In this document: positions 17,604 to 28,650 of the stretch, piece after piece
How positions within the stretch are numbered: position 1 is the stretch's first letter
Layout of the letters: every line of letters starts with the position of its first letter
Assembly: GCF_000743525.1 (NCBI RefSeq)
Contig: NZ_JQGK01000013.1
Location: 33,327-97,326 of the forward strand
Origin: Sulfurospirillum sp. SCADC
Lineage (GTDB): Bacteria > Campylobacterota > Campylobacteria > Campylobacterales > Sulfurospirillaceae
Length of the DNA: 64,000 nt
Reading direction: 5' to 3'
Notes under the pieces: generated by a model
Told to the model about the DNA's origin: nothing
Databases searched by the model: none
What the model saw: only the letters and a program-made list of their open reading frames with translations
Program-made: the position numbers and the translations under genes

Positions 17604-18536
17604 GATTTTTTTATCAACCGTTGAGAGGGCTAACTGCTCAATCTCTTTACATGTAAACCAACCATCGACGTTTACATGTAAAGCATCATCTTGAATGATT
17701 TCAAGCTCGAGTTTAAAATGGCTGTAAGTGTGAATCACTTTGCCAAGACTTTTGGCATCGCTTGGTTTTTCATCGAGTTGAACAAATCCCCAAAGCCCGT
17801 GAAGCAGTCTCTGCGTGCGTTGCATAAGCCCCAACTTTCCCTCTTGAACAACGACCAAGGCAAAGCGCTTTTTCGTTGGCACTTTCGCTTTTTGAACGGC
17901 TTTTGGATAATTTTCGGGAGCATTTTTACCTTTACATGTAAACTCAAGCGGACACACCGAACAGTTTGGGTTTTTAGGTGTGCAGATCATTGCACCAATG
18001 TCCATCATCGCTTGATTATGCTCGTACGGATGTTTTACATGTAAGAGTTTCCACGCCTTTTCCCAAAGCACTTTGTCATCTTTGACGCTTAGCGCAAAGT
18101 AGCGACACACAACACGCTTCACATTGGCATCCAAGATGGGAAGCGCTTGATGGTACGCAAACGAGCAAATGGCGTGCGCCGTGCTTTTACCGATGCCTTT
18201 CAGCCCGCCAAGCTCTTCAGGATTTTTGGGCAAAACACCCTTACATGTAAGCGCAGTATGGTGAAGATTTTGAGCTCTGGTGTAGTAGCCTAGTCCTTCC
18301 CACATTTTTAAAACATCATCCAGTGAAGCCTCAGCCACACTTTGAAGTGTGGGGAAACGCTCTAAAAAAGGAAAGTAAAATCGCTCCAAAACCGTTTTAA
18401 CTTGCGTTTGTTGCAGCATGATTTCGCTGAGGTATATTTTGTACGCATCATTCGTTTGGCGCCATGGAAGATCATGACGACCGTTTGTTTGATACCACGC
18501 GTAAATCGCCTCTTTTACATTCAAGCTAAACACCAA
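17559..18536 (-). CDS. mutY: A/G-specific adenine glycosylase MutY
   Basis: A 325-residue repair enzyme that removes adenine opposite 8-oxoguanine. Signature parts are EIMLQQTQVKTVLERF, the helix-hairpin-helix GLKGIGKSTAHAI, the catalytic Asp in ILDANVKRV, the [4Fe-4S] loop C-x6-C-x2-C-x5-C (CTPKNPNCSVCPLEFTC), and a C-terminal NUDIX-like recognition domain. The start is TTG (or the next GTG) and overlaps the end of ung by 16 nt. It carries five exact TTACATGTAA copies in about 600 bp (17647, 17672, 17932, 18035, 18241), one of which encodes the fourth cluster Cys. Confidence 0.95.
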   Translation of the reverse strand: MVFSLNVKEAIYAWYQTNGRHDLPWRQTNDAYKIYLSEIMLQQTQVKTVLERFYFPFLERFPTLQSVAEASLDDVLKMWEGLGYYTRAQNLHHTALTCKGVLPKNPEELGGLKGIGKSTAHAICSFAYHQALPILDANVKRVVCRYFALSVKDDKVLWEKAWKLLHVKHPYEHNQAMMDIGAMICTPKNPNCSVCPLEFTCKGKNAPENYPKAVQKAKVPTKKRFALVVVQEGKLGLMQRTQRLLHGLWGFVQLDEKPSDAKSLGKVIHTYSHFKLELEIIQDDALHVNVDGWFTCKEIEQLALSTVDKKILALSTMMRNIAPTS

Positions 18537-19195
18537 TCAATCGGCTTTTTGCCGTTACTACTAAGGTATGCGTTGCTTTTTGAAAAGGGCTTGGAGCCAA
18601 AAAATCCACGGTATGAGGAAAGAGGTGAGGGATGAGGAGCGCGTAAAATGAGGTGCTTTTTACTATCAATCAGACTGGCTTTGGCACCTGCGGGTGAGCC
18701 CCAAAGAATAAACACCAAATGCTCTTTTTGAGCGCTTAATGTCTTAATCACGGCATCTGTAAAGTTTTCCCACCCTTGTCCGCGATGCGAATTGGCTTCA
18801 CTCGCACGCACGGTTAAAACGGTGTTAAGCAAGAAAACTCCTTGCTTCGCCCACGCGCTTAAATTGCCACTTTTGGGAATTGCACAGCCCATGTCATCGC
18901 GCAACTCTTTAAAAATATTTTGAAGGGATGGTGGATGTTGGATACCGTCTTGTACCGAAAAAGAGAGCCCGTGCGCTTGATGGGTTCCATGGTATGGGTC
19001 TTGCCCTAAAATGACCACTTCAACGCTCTCAAAAGGTGTGTTATCAAACGCCGCAAAGATATTGGCGCCACTGGGATAAACGGTATGGCTTTTTTTCTCT
19101 TCTACCAAAAAGCTTTTTAAGCTCTCAAAATAGGGCTTTTGAAACTCTACATGTAAAACATTTTTCCAACTCTCTTCAATTTTTGGATCAACCAT
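18521..19195 (-). CDS. ung: Uracil-DNA glycosylase, family 1
   Basis: Removes uracil from DNA as the first step of base excision repair. Water-activating motif GQDPYHGTHQAHGLSFSV and the Leu-loop motif HPSPLSSYRGFFGSKPFSKSN are both complete. I prefer the start at 19195 because TGAGGTTAAAA places a ribosome site 6 nt before it; an in-frame ATG 12 nt upstream (19207) has a poorer one. Forms an operon with mutY, giving two oxidative/deamination repair glycosylases together. The two-hairpin repeat B lies just upstream. Confidence 0.95.
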   Translation of the reverse strand: MVDPKIEESWKNVLHVEFQKPYFESLKSFLVEEKKSHTVYPSGANIFAAFDNTPFESVEVVILGQDPYHGTHQAHGLSFSVQDGIQHPPSLQNIFKELRDDMGCAIPKSGNLSAWAKQGVFLLNTVLTVRASEANSHRGQGWENFTDAVIKTLSAQKEHLVFILWGSPAGAKASLIDSKKHLILRAPHPSPLSSYRGFFGSKPFSKSNAYLSSNGKKPIDWCLA

Positions 19196-19220
19196 TTTTA
19201 ACCTCATTATCTATATTCTC

Positions 19221-19290
19221 GTCTTTAAAGCAAAGCTTAAAAGACTGCGCTAGCCGCTGGGGCACTAAAGCTTGCCTCCAAGGAGGCAGA
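19221..19290 (-). repeat. Two-hairpin repeat element, copy B
   Basis: Read on the minus strand it matches copy A: hairpin 1 (19273-19288, TGCCTCC-NN-GGAGGCA), a core almost identical to copy A (one substitution and one indel in about 27 nt), then hairpin 2 (19221-19245, GTCTTTTAAGC-TTT-GCTTTAAAGAC) with the same TTT loop but different paired bases. It lies between ung and the SRP RNA promoter. Confidence 0.7.
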
Positions 19291-19330
19291 ATAATTCTTT
19301 TCTTTAAGAATGTTTGGGTAAAATACGCTT

Positions 19331-19440
19331 CGCCTTCTTCTAGACCTGTGCAATGTCTTTTAAGAGTAACGCTTCAGGGTGGGAACACAGCAGAGCGCTT
19401 TTTTGAGGTGTGTGCCGCAGTCATCTGGGAGAGGGTTTTT
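19331..19440 (+). ncRNA. ffs: Signal recognition particle RNA (4.5S), small bacterial type
   Basis: Apical domain visible at 19371-19398: CAGG on the 5' side, stem GUG/CAC capped by a GGAA tetraloop, and AGCAG on the 3' side, the invariant Ffh-binding internal loop. The outer strands pair as well: 19333-19344 (CCTTCTTCTAGA) with 19424-19435 (TCTGGGAGAGGG), 12 pairs counting G-U. A TAAAAT box at 19319-19324 and a T-run at 19436-19440 give a promoter and terminator. With Ffh and FtsY it targets membrane proteins. Boundaries are within a few nt. Confidence 0.88.
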
Positions 19441-19450
19441 ACACTACGCC

Positions 19451-20662
19451 CTAAACTCCCAAATACGTTTCAATCTCCAACGCCAATTGATAAAAATCAG
19501 CATTGCCCATCATCCCTTTTTCTTTTAACTTCCCACGAATATGCTCTTTGCCTTGAATCAGCTCTTTGGACTTCACGCCATGTGAAATAGAAAGCGTTGC
19601 TTCAATAAACGCAGCGATTCTATCACAATTTTTCAACGCTTCGCCATCAATGGCATTGTATTTATCTTCATTATACGCACTTAAATCTTCGACAATTTCA
19701 ATGCCAGTGTGATTGATTTTATTGAGAAACTCATTTTTTTGATTATCCCCATAAAGCCCCAAAAGATATTTGAAACTCGAAACCAAATTATCGGGCAAAA
19801 ACGGTAAAATTTCCTCTTCGATCATCTTAATTTCAAACTCACTGATGATGTCATCCAGCCCACTGACGGAGTATTTGACCGGAGAGATGATGTCACGGGT
19901 GAGCGCTTCTGGAAAGTCGTGAAACAGGGCGCAAAAGAAGTTATTTTCAAGACGTTTATCGCACGCGTTGATGGAGCGTGAATAGAAATAACCCAAAATG
20001 GCGACAATCAGCATATGCCCAAGCACGGAGGTTTCAGGAATTCGAGGCGTTTGCGCCCAGCGTTTTTGAAAACGAAGGCGACCACTGAGATCAACGATTT
20101 TAGAGATTTTTTTATTCATCGCCATTTTACGAACCCCAATCAGCTCGTAATAATCTTCAATCTCCTCTTCCACCGCTTCTTTGACACGGTCAATGTTATT
20201 GAGAAATTGACTGGTTTGATAGACAATCAAAAACTCCCAACGTGTCGCCATATAGGACGCCGCTTTAAGGATAAAACGCTCTTTTTTATACATCGAGCTA
20301 TCATTCAGATAGCTCTTAAAACGCTCATAAAAAGCACCCTCTTCGATGTCGCTGAGTGAATCATAGAGTTGAGAGAGTACCCACGTATTGATCTCTTTCT
20401 CTTTTTTTTGAAGTGCTTTGCGAAACACATCGGGGCGAATGTCGGTGACGACGACTCGACGCAAAAATTCAAAGATACCTGCTTCAATCATGTGAACCAT
20501 GTTGATGCTCTCTTTCTCTTCCATTTGCGCTAAAAAATAGGCGATGATAAATTTGTGCGCTTGTTTATCCAGTTCGACCAATTCTACCATACGCGGATAA
20601 TCGTTCCAGCGTTGAATCGAAGCCGCTCCAAAGAACTGCTCGATGAGTTTTGGACTTAACAT
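19451..20662 (-). CDS. HD-domain hydrolase
   Basis: A 403-residue cytosolic protein. The central region (about 205-300) is an HD phosphohydrolase: PETSVLGHMLIVAI, ALFHDFPEALTRDIISPVKYS (HD dyad) and a later DLSAYNEDKYNAID supply the His/Asp metal ligands, similar to YfbR-type nucleotidases and dNTPases. The N-terminal 200 residues are helical and unassigned. Starts 7 nt inside the end of queF, so it belongs to the gyrB-EAL-queF-HD series. Substrate unknown; a nucleotide is likely. Confidence 0.82.
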   Translation of the reverse strand: MLSPKLIEQFFGAASIQRWNDYPRMVELVELDKQAHKFIIAYFLAQMEEKESINMVHMIEAGIFEFLRRVVVTDIRPDVFRKALQKKEKEINTWVLSQLYDSLSDIEEGAFYERFKSYLNDSSMYKKERFILKAASYMATRWEFLIVYQTSQFLNNIDRVKEAVEEEIEDYYELIGVRKMAMNKKISKIVDLSGRLRFQKRWAQTPRIPETSVLGHMLIVAILGYFYSRSINACDKRLENNFFCALFHDFPEALTRDIISPVKYSVSGLDDIISEFEIKMIEEEILPFLPDNLVSSFKYLLGLYGDNQKNEFLNKINHTGIEIVEDLSAYNEDKYNAIDGEALKNCDRIAAFIEATLSISHGVKSKELIQGKEHIRGKLKEKGMMGNADFYQLALEIETYLGV

Positions 20663-21051
20663 GAACTTTCGTTTCGCACCTGTTTGGAGTCAATTTCAAT
20701 GACCGTATGCACGTTGCCTCGTGGATTAAAATCCGCCACCACTTTGAGCCATTTTGGCTTGAGTTTGGAGTCTAAAAGATCGTAAATTTCATTGGCGCTG
20801 TTTTCGTGGCTGATATTTCGGTTCATAAAGCTGTTGATGTAAAGCTTGATCGCTTTGAGTTCCACAACAAATTCGCCTGGAATATAATCAATATAAATCG
20901 TTGCAAAATCAGGATAACCGCTGCGTGGACACAAACAGCAAAACTCGGGCAATGTGAGTTTGATCACGTAGTTTTTTGGGTGCTGATTGGGCCAAATTTC
21001 CAAATCTTTTTCAACATCAAACTCTTTTATAATTTGTTCACCATATTTCAT
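20656..21051 (-). CDS. queF: NADPH-dependent preQ0 reductase QueF
   Basis: Reduces 7-cyano-7-deazaguanine to preQ1 in queuosine synthesis, cytosolic. The 131 residues fit the short, unimodular type. The nucleophile Cys is in EFCCLCPRSGYPDFA, the NADPH-binding family signature is ELKAIKLYI, and the catalytic-pocket stretch NRNISHENSANEI is present. The start overlaps the end of the upstream GGDEF-EAL gene by 14 nt and the stop overlaps the HD gene by 7 nt, so all three are tightly coupled. Confidence 0.95.
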   Translation of the reverse strand: MKYGEQIIKEFDVEKDLEIWPNQHPKNYVIKLTLPEFCCLCPRSGYPDFATIYIDYIPGEFVVELKAIKLYINSFMNRNISHENSANEIYDLLDSKLKPKWLKVVADFNPRGNVHTVIEIDSKQVRNESSC

Positions 21052-22449
21052 CTATTTCTCCTATTGATTTGGGCTTTGAGATGCAAAACCCTTGTATAAA
21101 ATCAGGTCTAATCTCTTTTATTTTTTTGAGATATGCCTCTTTGTCGACGAATTTTACCATACTTTGTATGTGAAGCGTTTGGATGAGTTCCACATAGTGT
21201 AAAAGGAGCTGCTGGTATCTGGAATCTTCAATCTTTTTGGTAAATTCGATGTCAAACTTCACCAAATCAATCGGCAAATGCTTCAGGTATTCAAATCCGC
21301 AGTTATTGCCCCCAAAATTGCCAAGGGCTATTTTAAATCCAACCTCTTGGTAACTCTCAATAATTTCCCTAAAACGGTGCATATTTTCATAACTTTTTTG
21401 CTCGGTTATCTCAAGAATAAAACGGTGTGGATCAATTTTGTGTTGACTAAAAAGGGTTAAAAGATAGCGTTTAAAACTGAGATTTCGAAGCGTCACTGGG
21501 GAAATTTCAACGCTAAACAGTACCTCTGTTTGAAGCAACGGTTCTATCTCTTCGACCAAAAGTTCAAACACTTTTTCATCGAATGCCCTCTCATACCCCG
21601 TATGGTTGACAATGCGCTGAATTTGCTGTTTGGAGAGCGATCCATAGGTGTGGGATTCCATGCGAATAAGGACTTCTAAAATGCTGATGTGCTCTGTTTG
21701 AAGGCTAAGTGAGGGTTGGTATTTGAAAAAAAGTTGATGCTGTTTGATCGCTTCATCAATGATCATCTGAAATTGATTGAGCTTAATATGTGGCGTGGTC
21801 TCTTCACTCTTTTTTTGCTCTTCAATGAGCATCAAAAGCCGTTCGATGAGATTGTTTGTATCGCTGTCATACGCGGCACTTAAGAGTGAAAAAGCTACTT
21901 TAATTTCGATATTGGAAATGCCCACATTTTGAACACTTTTGGTAAAAATCGTTAGAAGATGGCGAAGTTCTTTATGTGGATGTTTGAGGTAAAGTAAAAA
22001 ACTATCACTGCTGTAACGCCCAATGGCAACTTTTTTGAAACGGTGTTCTCGTAAAAAAAATTCCAATTTTTGAATAAATTGCCCTAAAACCAAGTCTCCA
22101 TTGTTGATGCCATACCGCTCATTGATGTCGCTTAAATTGTTTACATGTAAAAAGATAACGGTGGTATTTTCTCTATCGTTAATTTTTTTAATTTTTGCGA
22201 TAATTTCGGCTCTTGTGAATGTTTTGGTGATCGGGTCAATCAGGGATGTTTGAAACCCATAATAGATAAGATAGACCGTATAATAAACATAAATAGGAAT
22301 CAATAAAATTAGAAGAATAAAATTGATAGAGGTGTGCGGAAAAAGCTGATACGAGTGAAAAAAAATACCGATGAGAAGCAGGAGAGGAAACACGATTTTA
22401 AGTGCGGTAATAAATCGGTTTTCTCTCTCCTTTATCTCAGAATAGAGCA

Positions 22450-22450
<1 letters not shown>
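21038..22450 (-). CDS. Membrane GGDEF-EAL protein with degenerate active sites
   Basis: A 470-residue protein: two N-terminal membrane helices (about 18-70), a GGDEF-like domain (75-225) and an EAL-like domain (235-470). The cyclase signature reads GRYSSDSF (about 145) instead of GGDEF. The phosphodiesterase signature is LEVLIR instead of EALLR (about 259), and the metal-binding DDFGTG is GNFGGN (about 378). It is therefore probably inactive and may act as a c-di-GMP binder or a protein-protein switch (inference). The ATG overlaps the gyrB stop by 1 nt. Confidence 0.88.
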
Positions 22451-24780
<2,330 letters not shown>

Positions 24781-24802
24781 TTATCTTTTTGTATTAAATG
24801 TC

Positions 24803-25870
24803 TTAGATCATAATGGGCATAACAATGGTTGTAAAGTTATCACTCTCTAACGTGAAAGGAAGACCACTGTCATTGAAACCTAAGGTAAAGTTACTATTTT
24901 CGATATTGGATAAAAAATCTAAAATATAACGACTGTTCACTGCAAGGTAAATATCACTATCAAGTCCTGTTTTAAACTCAATTTCTGTTTTGGCTTCAAT
25001 GTTATCATCGTTTAAACTCTCAAAAACAATTTTTTCAGGTTTGAAAGTGATTTTAATTTCAGGTGAGATAATTGAAATCTGTTTAATAGATTCGACCATC
25101 GATTCACGGCTAAGTAAAATTCTATAGTTTTTATTTTTAGGGATGATGCGTTGATAGTCAGGAAATTTTCCATTGATCAGTTTAGTGTAAAACGTAAAAT
25201 GAGCTGATGAAGCAATCAATGTGTTTTCATCGTAAAAAATTTCAATGGTATCAAAAAAGAGTTTTTGAATTTCGCTGATTGCTTTTTTAGGAATAATCAA
25301 TGTAAAGTTATGTTCGGTCGGTTGTTCAAGTTGTACGATTGCCAAACGTTTGGTATCGGTTGCTACTAAATTGATACTGTTGTCTTTAATATCTATTAAA
25401 GAGCCATTCAGTTCAAATTTAGGGTTGTTGCTATCAATGGCTGGAGCGATTTTTTTAATGGAGCGAACCAGCGTGTTACTGTTAATGTCAAATTTGGGCT
25501 TAGCGTCAATTTGAGGGAAGGGTGGGAAATCACTCGGGTTAAGCATCGGAAGTTTAAATTTGGAACTATTCTGTTTGATATAGAGGTAATTATTGATGGT
25601 TTCTAAAATAACTTCATCATCTTTCAAACCTTTAATGATGTCTAAGAGTTTTTTTCCATTGGCAGTTGCATTGCCTGCAGTGATGATTTTGACTTCAGGT
25701 GTGTGGTAGCATAAACCAATTTCATAATCGGTTGCTTTGATAACAAATTGACTCTCTTCAGTCATGAGTAAAACATGGGATGTTATCTGACTCAAATCCT
25801 TTTTTTCTAAATAGGGTTGGATGTTGAGTAACATGTTTTCTAAAATGCTCTTTTTTATCGAAACCTTCAT
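24803..25870 (-). CDS. dnaN: DNA polymerase III beta subunit (sliding clamp)
   Basis: A 355-residue clamp made of three similar domains (about 120 residues each) that forms a ring dimer around DNA and tethers polymerase III. Identified from position between dnaA and gyrB, length, and family segments such as NGKKLLDIIKGL, VATDTKRLAIVQ, FPDYQRIIP and the C-terminal FNDSGLPFTLESDNFTTIVMPI. The ribosome site AAGGAGAC lies before the ATG. 40 nt separate it from gyrB. Confidence 0.97.
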   Translation of the reverse strand: MKVSIKKSILENMLLNIQPYLEKKDLSQITSHVLLMTEESQFVIKATDYEIGLCYHTPEVKIITAGNATANGKKLLDIIKGLKDDEVILETINNYLYIKQNSSKFKLPMLNPSDFPPFPQIDAKPKFDINSNTLVRSIKKIAPAIDSNNPKFELNGSLIDIKDNSINLVATDTKRLAIVQLEQPTEHNFTLIIPKKAISEIQKLFFDTIEIFYDENTLIASSAHFTFYTKLINGKFPDYQRIIPKNKNYRILLSRESMVESIKQISIISPEIKITFKPEKIVFESLNDDNIEAKTEIEFKTGLDSDIYLAVNSRYILDFLSNIENSNFTLGFNDSGLPFTLESDNFTTIVMPIMI

Positions 25871-26027
25871 AGAGTCTCCTTTTTTATTATTTAATTTAAA
25901 ATAGATGAAGTAGTAGAATGGGATGAAACTGTGAAAACATCAACATTATACCTCAAACTAGGGATTATTGGCGTGAAAGATATGTCAAGGGTTTTTCACA
26001 TCTCATCACATTTATCATTAAAACTTT
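25871..26027. other. oriC2: dnaA-dnaN spacer with DnaA boxes and AT-rich stretch
   Basis: 157 bp without a gene. DnaA-box-like sites in the epsilon style: TGTGAAAAC (25930-25938), TTTTTCACA (25992-26000), CTCATCACA (26002-26010). An AT-rich block at 25878-25903 (TTTTTATTATTTAATTTAAAAT and flank) could be the unwinding element. In Helicobacter pylori the corresponding spacer downstream of dnaA holds the unwinding part of a bipartite origin. Confidence 0.65.
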
Positions 26028-27353
26028 TTACATCTGCTTGGTTAAAATTTTATTTTTTAGATCTTCAACTTTGAGTTTAAAGGATTCATTGGTCTCAATC
26101 AGTTCATTGATTTTTTTAATATTGTGTGAAACTGCTGTGTGATCTTTCATTCCAAAATAGGTTGCTAACGATGGCATAGAATTTGGCGTAAGGGTACGTG
26201 CCAAATAGATACCAATACGTCTGGCTTCCACGATATTTTTACTGCGTTTGGTTGATTTGATTTCGCTTGGTTTAATATTGAGATCTTTGGCAATGATTTG
26301 AATAATATCTTCAAGGCTAATATTTTCACGTCGCTCTTTAATCTGTTCACGCATCACGTTTTTAGCAAAATCAAGGGTAATTTCTTGACGCATCAGCGAC
26401 GCATAGGCATTAAGGTTGATAATGGCACTCTCAATTTCACGGATATTATCACCCATATTGGCAGCAATGTAATTGACAATATCACTGTTAAGATTGATAC
26501 CATCAAGTTCACACTTCTTTTTAATGATCGCAATTTTGGTTTCCAACTCTGGTAGCCCAATATCGGCAATCAAACCCCATTCAAAGCGACTTTTAAGACG
26601 ATCTTCGAGTCCATTGATCATTTTGGGTGGTTTATCGGAGGTTAAGACGATCTGTTTACCTGCGGAGTGAAGTTCATTAAAGGTATGAAAGAACTCCTCT
26701 TGCGTTTGAATTTTATTGGATAAAAATTGAGTATCGTCAATGAGCAAAACATCGCAACTACGGTATTTTTCACGAAATCTGTCCATCGATTGGTTGCGAA
26801 GGTTATAGGTAAAATCATTCATAAACTGCTCAATCGTTGCATAAATAACGATTTTACCTCTGCCTTGAACGTAATTGCCGATGGCATGAATCAGGTGGGT
26901 TTTACCAAGCCCCGTAGGACCGTAAATGAAAACAGGGTTGTACATGACACCTGGTTTTTCTGCAATCGATTTAGCGGCAGTATAGGCGTATTGATTGGAA
27001 CTTCCTACGACAAAACTATCAAAAGTATACGATGGGTTTAAAATAGTGTTTTTGGTGTTTTTGATCGCATCGATCATCTCAACAGGCGTTGATTTCACTT
27101 TTGTGGTTTTAAGGTGTTCTTTTAGGACAATTTTGACTTCAGGTTTTTTACCGGTCTTAAGTTCAAAGAGATGAGCAATTTTATCGACGTATTTGGTTTT
27201 AACCCAATTAGCGATCAAAATGTTAGGGGCAAGAAAGACCATTTGATCCGAATTGGAGGCTTTTTCGTGGAATTTAAGCTGTTTAATATAGCGGTCATAT
27301 TCTTGTGAAGAGATCTCCTCTTTTAAAAGTTCTATGATGGTATCTGCTAGCAA
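26028..27353 (-). CDS. dnaA: Chromosomal replication initiator DnaA
   Basis: A 441-residue AAA+ initiator. Domain I (1-80), short linker, domain III with Walker A GPTGLGKTHLIHAIGN (about 145), Walker B LLIDDTQFL, sensor region SRFEWGLIADIGLP, and domain IV with the DnaA signature ATYFGMKDHTAVSHNIKKI. The start is TTG at 27353: AAGGAG is 5 nt upstream in the right register, while the nearby ATG is out of frame. DnaA-box clusters lie on both sides of the gene. Confidence 0.98.
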   Translation of the reverse strand: MLADTIIELLKEEISSQEYDRYIKQLKFHEKASNSDQMVFLAPNILIANWVKTKYVDKIAHLFELKTGKKPEVKIVLKEHLKTTKVKSTPVEMIDAIKNTKNTILNPSYTFDSFVVGSSNQYAYTAAKSIAEKPGVMYNPVFIYGPTGLGKTHLIHAIGNYVQGRGKIVIYATIEQFMNDFTYNLRNQSMDRFREKYRSCDVLLIDDTQFLSNKIQTQEEFFHTFNELHSAGKQIVLTSDKPPKMINGLEDRLKSRFEWGLIADIGLPELETKIAIIKKKCELDGINLNSDIVNYIAANMGDNIREIESAIINLNAYASLMRQEITLDFAKNVMREQIKERRENISLEDIIQIIAKDLNIKPSEIKSTKRSKNIVEARRIGIYLARTLTPNSMPSLATYFGMKDHTAVSHNIKKINELIETNESFKLKVEDLKNKILTKQM

Positions 27354-27510
27354 ACATACTCCTTAAAAAAGTCTTCACCCTGTGAATATCATGTGAATAA
27401 GTTTGTTTTATTTTATCTAAACTATTATTAGTTATATGTTAAAGAGGGTATGGGTATAATGTGAAAAAAGTTATTCACCCTGTGAACAAAGCTGTGAATA
27501 AAGGAAAAAA
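27354..27510. other. oriC1: ruvC-dnaA spacer with a dense DnaA-box cluster
   Basis: 157 bp between divergent dnaA and ruvC. Box-like 9-mers: TGTGAATAT (27381), TGTGAATAA (27392), TGTGAAAAA (27460), TTATTCACC (27471, opposite direction), TGTGAACAA (27481), TGTGAATAA (27493), plus weak TCTTCACCC (27371). They form two groups around a 55-bp AT-rich middle. The cluster also overlaps both promoters, so DnaA probably regulates itself and ruvC. Confidence 0.8.
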
Positions 27511-27984
27511 GTGGTTATTTTAGGAATCGATCCAGGCACACGGAATTGCGGTTATGCAATTCTTAAAAAAGAGAGAAATAGTCTTGTTCTCATTGAAGCG
27601 GGACTGATTAAAATTAAAGAAAAAATACTCCAACATCAGATTATGGAATTGGTTGAAGGAATCGATACGATCTTGAAACATCATACTATTGATGAAGTGG
27701 CGATTGAAGATATTTTTTACGCGTATAACCCTCAAACGGTGATTAAATTAGCACAATTTCGTGGAGCTTTGAGTCTGAAAATTTTACAAACGATTGGTAA
27801 TTTTAGTGAATACACTGCACTCCAAGTTAAAAAAGCCGTAACGGGCAATGGAAAAGCAGCTAAAGAGCAGGTTGCGTTTATGGTGAAGAAGATTTTAGGG
27901 ATTAAACAAGAGATTAAACCCTTGGACATTACCGATGCAATAGCTATCGCCATTACGCATGCCCAAAGGGTTAAAGTGAGTTAA
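27511..27984 (+). CDS. ruvC: Holliday-junction resolvase RuvC
   Basis: A 157-residue endonuclease that cuts Holliday junctions together with RuvAB. Catalytic acids: Asp in [13 protein letters not shown] (residue 6 or 7), Glu in [14 protein letters not shown], and the C-terminal pair in [14 protein letters not shown]. The start is GTG with AAAGGA upstream. It faces away from dnaA across oriC1, and its last 4 nt overlap the thyX stop. Confidence 0.96.
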   Translation: MVILGIDPGTRNCGYAILKKERNSLVLIEAGLIKIKEKILQHQIMELVEGIDTILKHHTIDEVAIEDIFYAYNPQTVIKLAQFRGALSLKILQTIGNFSEYTALQVKKAVTGNGKAAKEQVAFMVKKILGIKQEIKPLDITDAIAIAITHAQRVKVS

Positions 27985-28595
27985 GAGGGTTCGTTGATCG
28001 TAAAAAGGTATTTATGCTCTTCAGGAAGAGCATCGTAAAGGGCATGGGCTAAATTTTGAATTTCCCAAAGTGCACTTTTATCACTGCGCAATGTTAAAAA
28101 GTTTTGAAGGCTCCTAGCGTTTACTGTCCATGTGAGTTCGGTTTTATAGCTTTCTGGAAGGCAGTATTTGGCTTTATCGTTGCTAATGCCTTGTACGAGC
28201 ACTAATCGAAGGTTTTCAAGCGCGCGGATACTCATCTCATCAACCATCTCCACACCCGTTAAAACCAAGTATTTTGAAGCACGCTCAAAATCTTTACATG
28301 TAAAGATTTCTTCGTTCTTTAATTCTTTAAGTGTGTAACGTGTTGACTTGACGGAGAGTGACGCCATACGGTGACGTGCGAGCTCTTGAAGAAGTGCACG
28401 CGATACGCCTTCAATGTAGAAGTTATACACCAAATGCTCAAGCGTTGAAGCGTGTTTAAATTTATTACCAACGCGGTCGATGAGTTCTCTGTCTTTTTGT
28501 CCGCCTTCGTCGCTTTTGTCAAAACTTTGCCAGCAGGTACGAATCGCATCGGCACAAATGAGCAGGGGAGTGTAGTGGTTGAGTGTGATTTTCAT
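27981..28595 (-). CDS. thyX: Flavin-dependent thymidylate synthase ThyX
   Basis: Makes dTMP from dUMP with methylene-tetrahydrofolate, FAD and NADPH; replaces ThyA. The ThyX motif is [14 protein letters not shown] (family pattern RHRxxSxxxxSxRY). About 204 residues from the ATG at 28595; a TTG 15 nt upstream would add MGLNH and lies inside the hairpin, so I prefer the ATG. TTTACATGTAAA at 28293-28304 encodes FTCK. A strong hairpin stands just before the start codon. Confidence 0.95.
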   Translation of the reverse strand: MKITLNHYTPLLICADAIRTCWQSFDKSDEGGQKDRELIDRVGNKFKHASTLEHLVYNFYIEGVSRALLQELARHRMASLSVKSTRYTLKELKNEEIFTCKDFERASKYLVLTGVEMVDEMSIRALENLRLVLVQGISNDKAKYCLPESYKTELTWTVNARSLQNFLTLRSDKSALWEIQNLAHALYDALPEEHKYLFTINEPS

Positions 28596-28600
28596 GTGGT

Positions 28601-28625
28601 TGAGTCCCAAGTTTTTTGGGACTCA
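28601..28625 (-). promoter_or_regulatory. Hairpin covering the thyX ribosome-site region
   Basis: Perfect 10-bp stem (TGAGTCCCAA / TTGGGACTCA) with a 5-nt loop, ending 5 nt before the thyX ATG. The only purine-rich ribosome-site candidate (GGGA) is in the stem. TTACATGTAA (28631-28640) and TACAAT (minus strand) lie immediately upstream. Confidence 0.55.
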
Positions 28626-28650
28626 TTGTATTACATGTAAGCTAAAAAAT

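Noticed and set aside
19036..19590. Open reading frame on the plus strand through the ung start and SRP RNA
   Set aside because: It overlaps ung antisense and the SRP RNA, has no ribosome site, and its translation looks like no protein.
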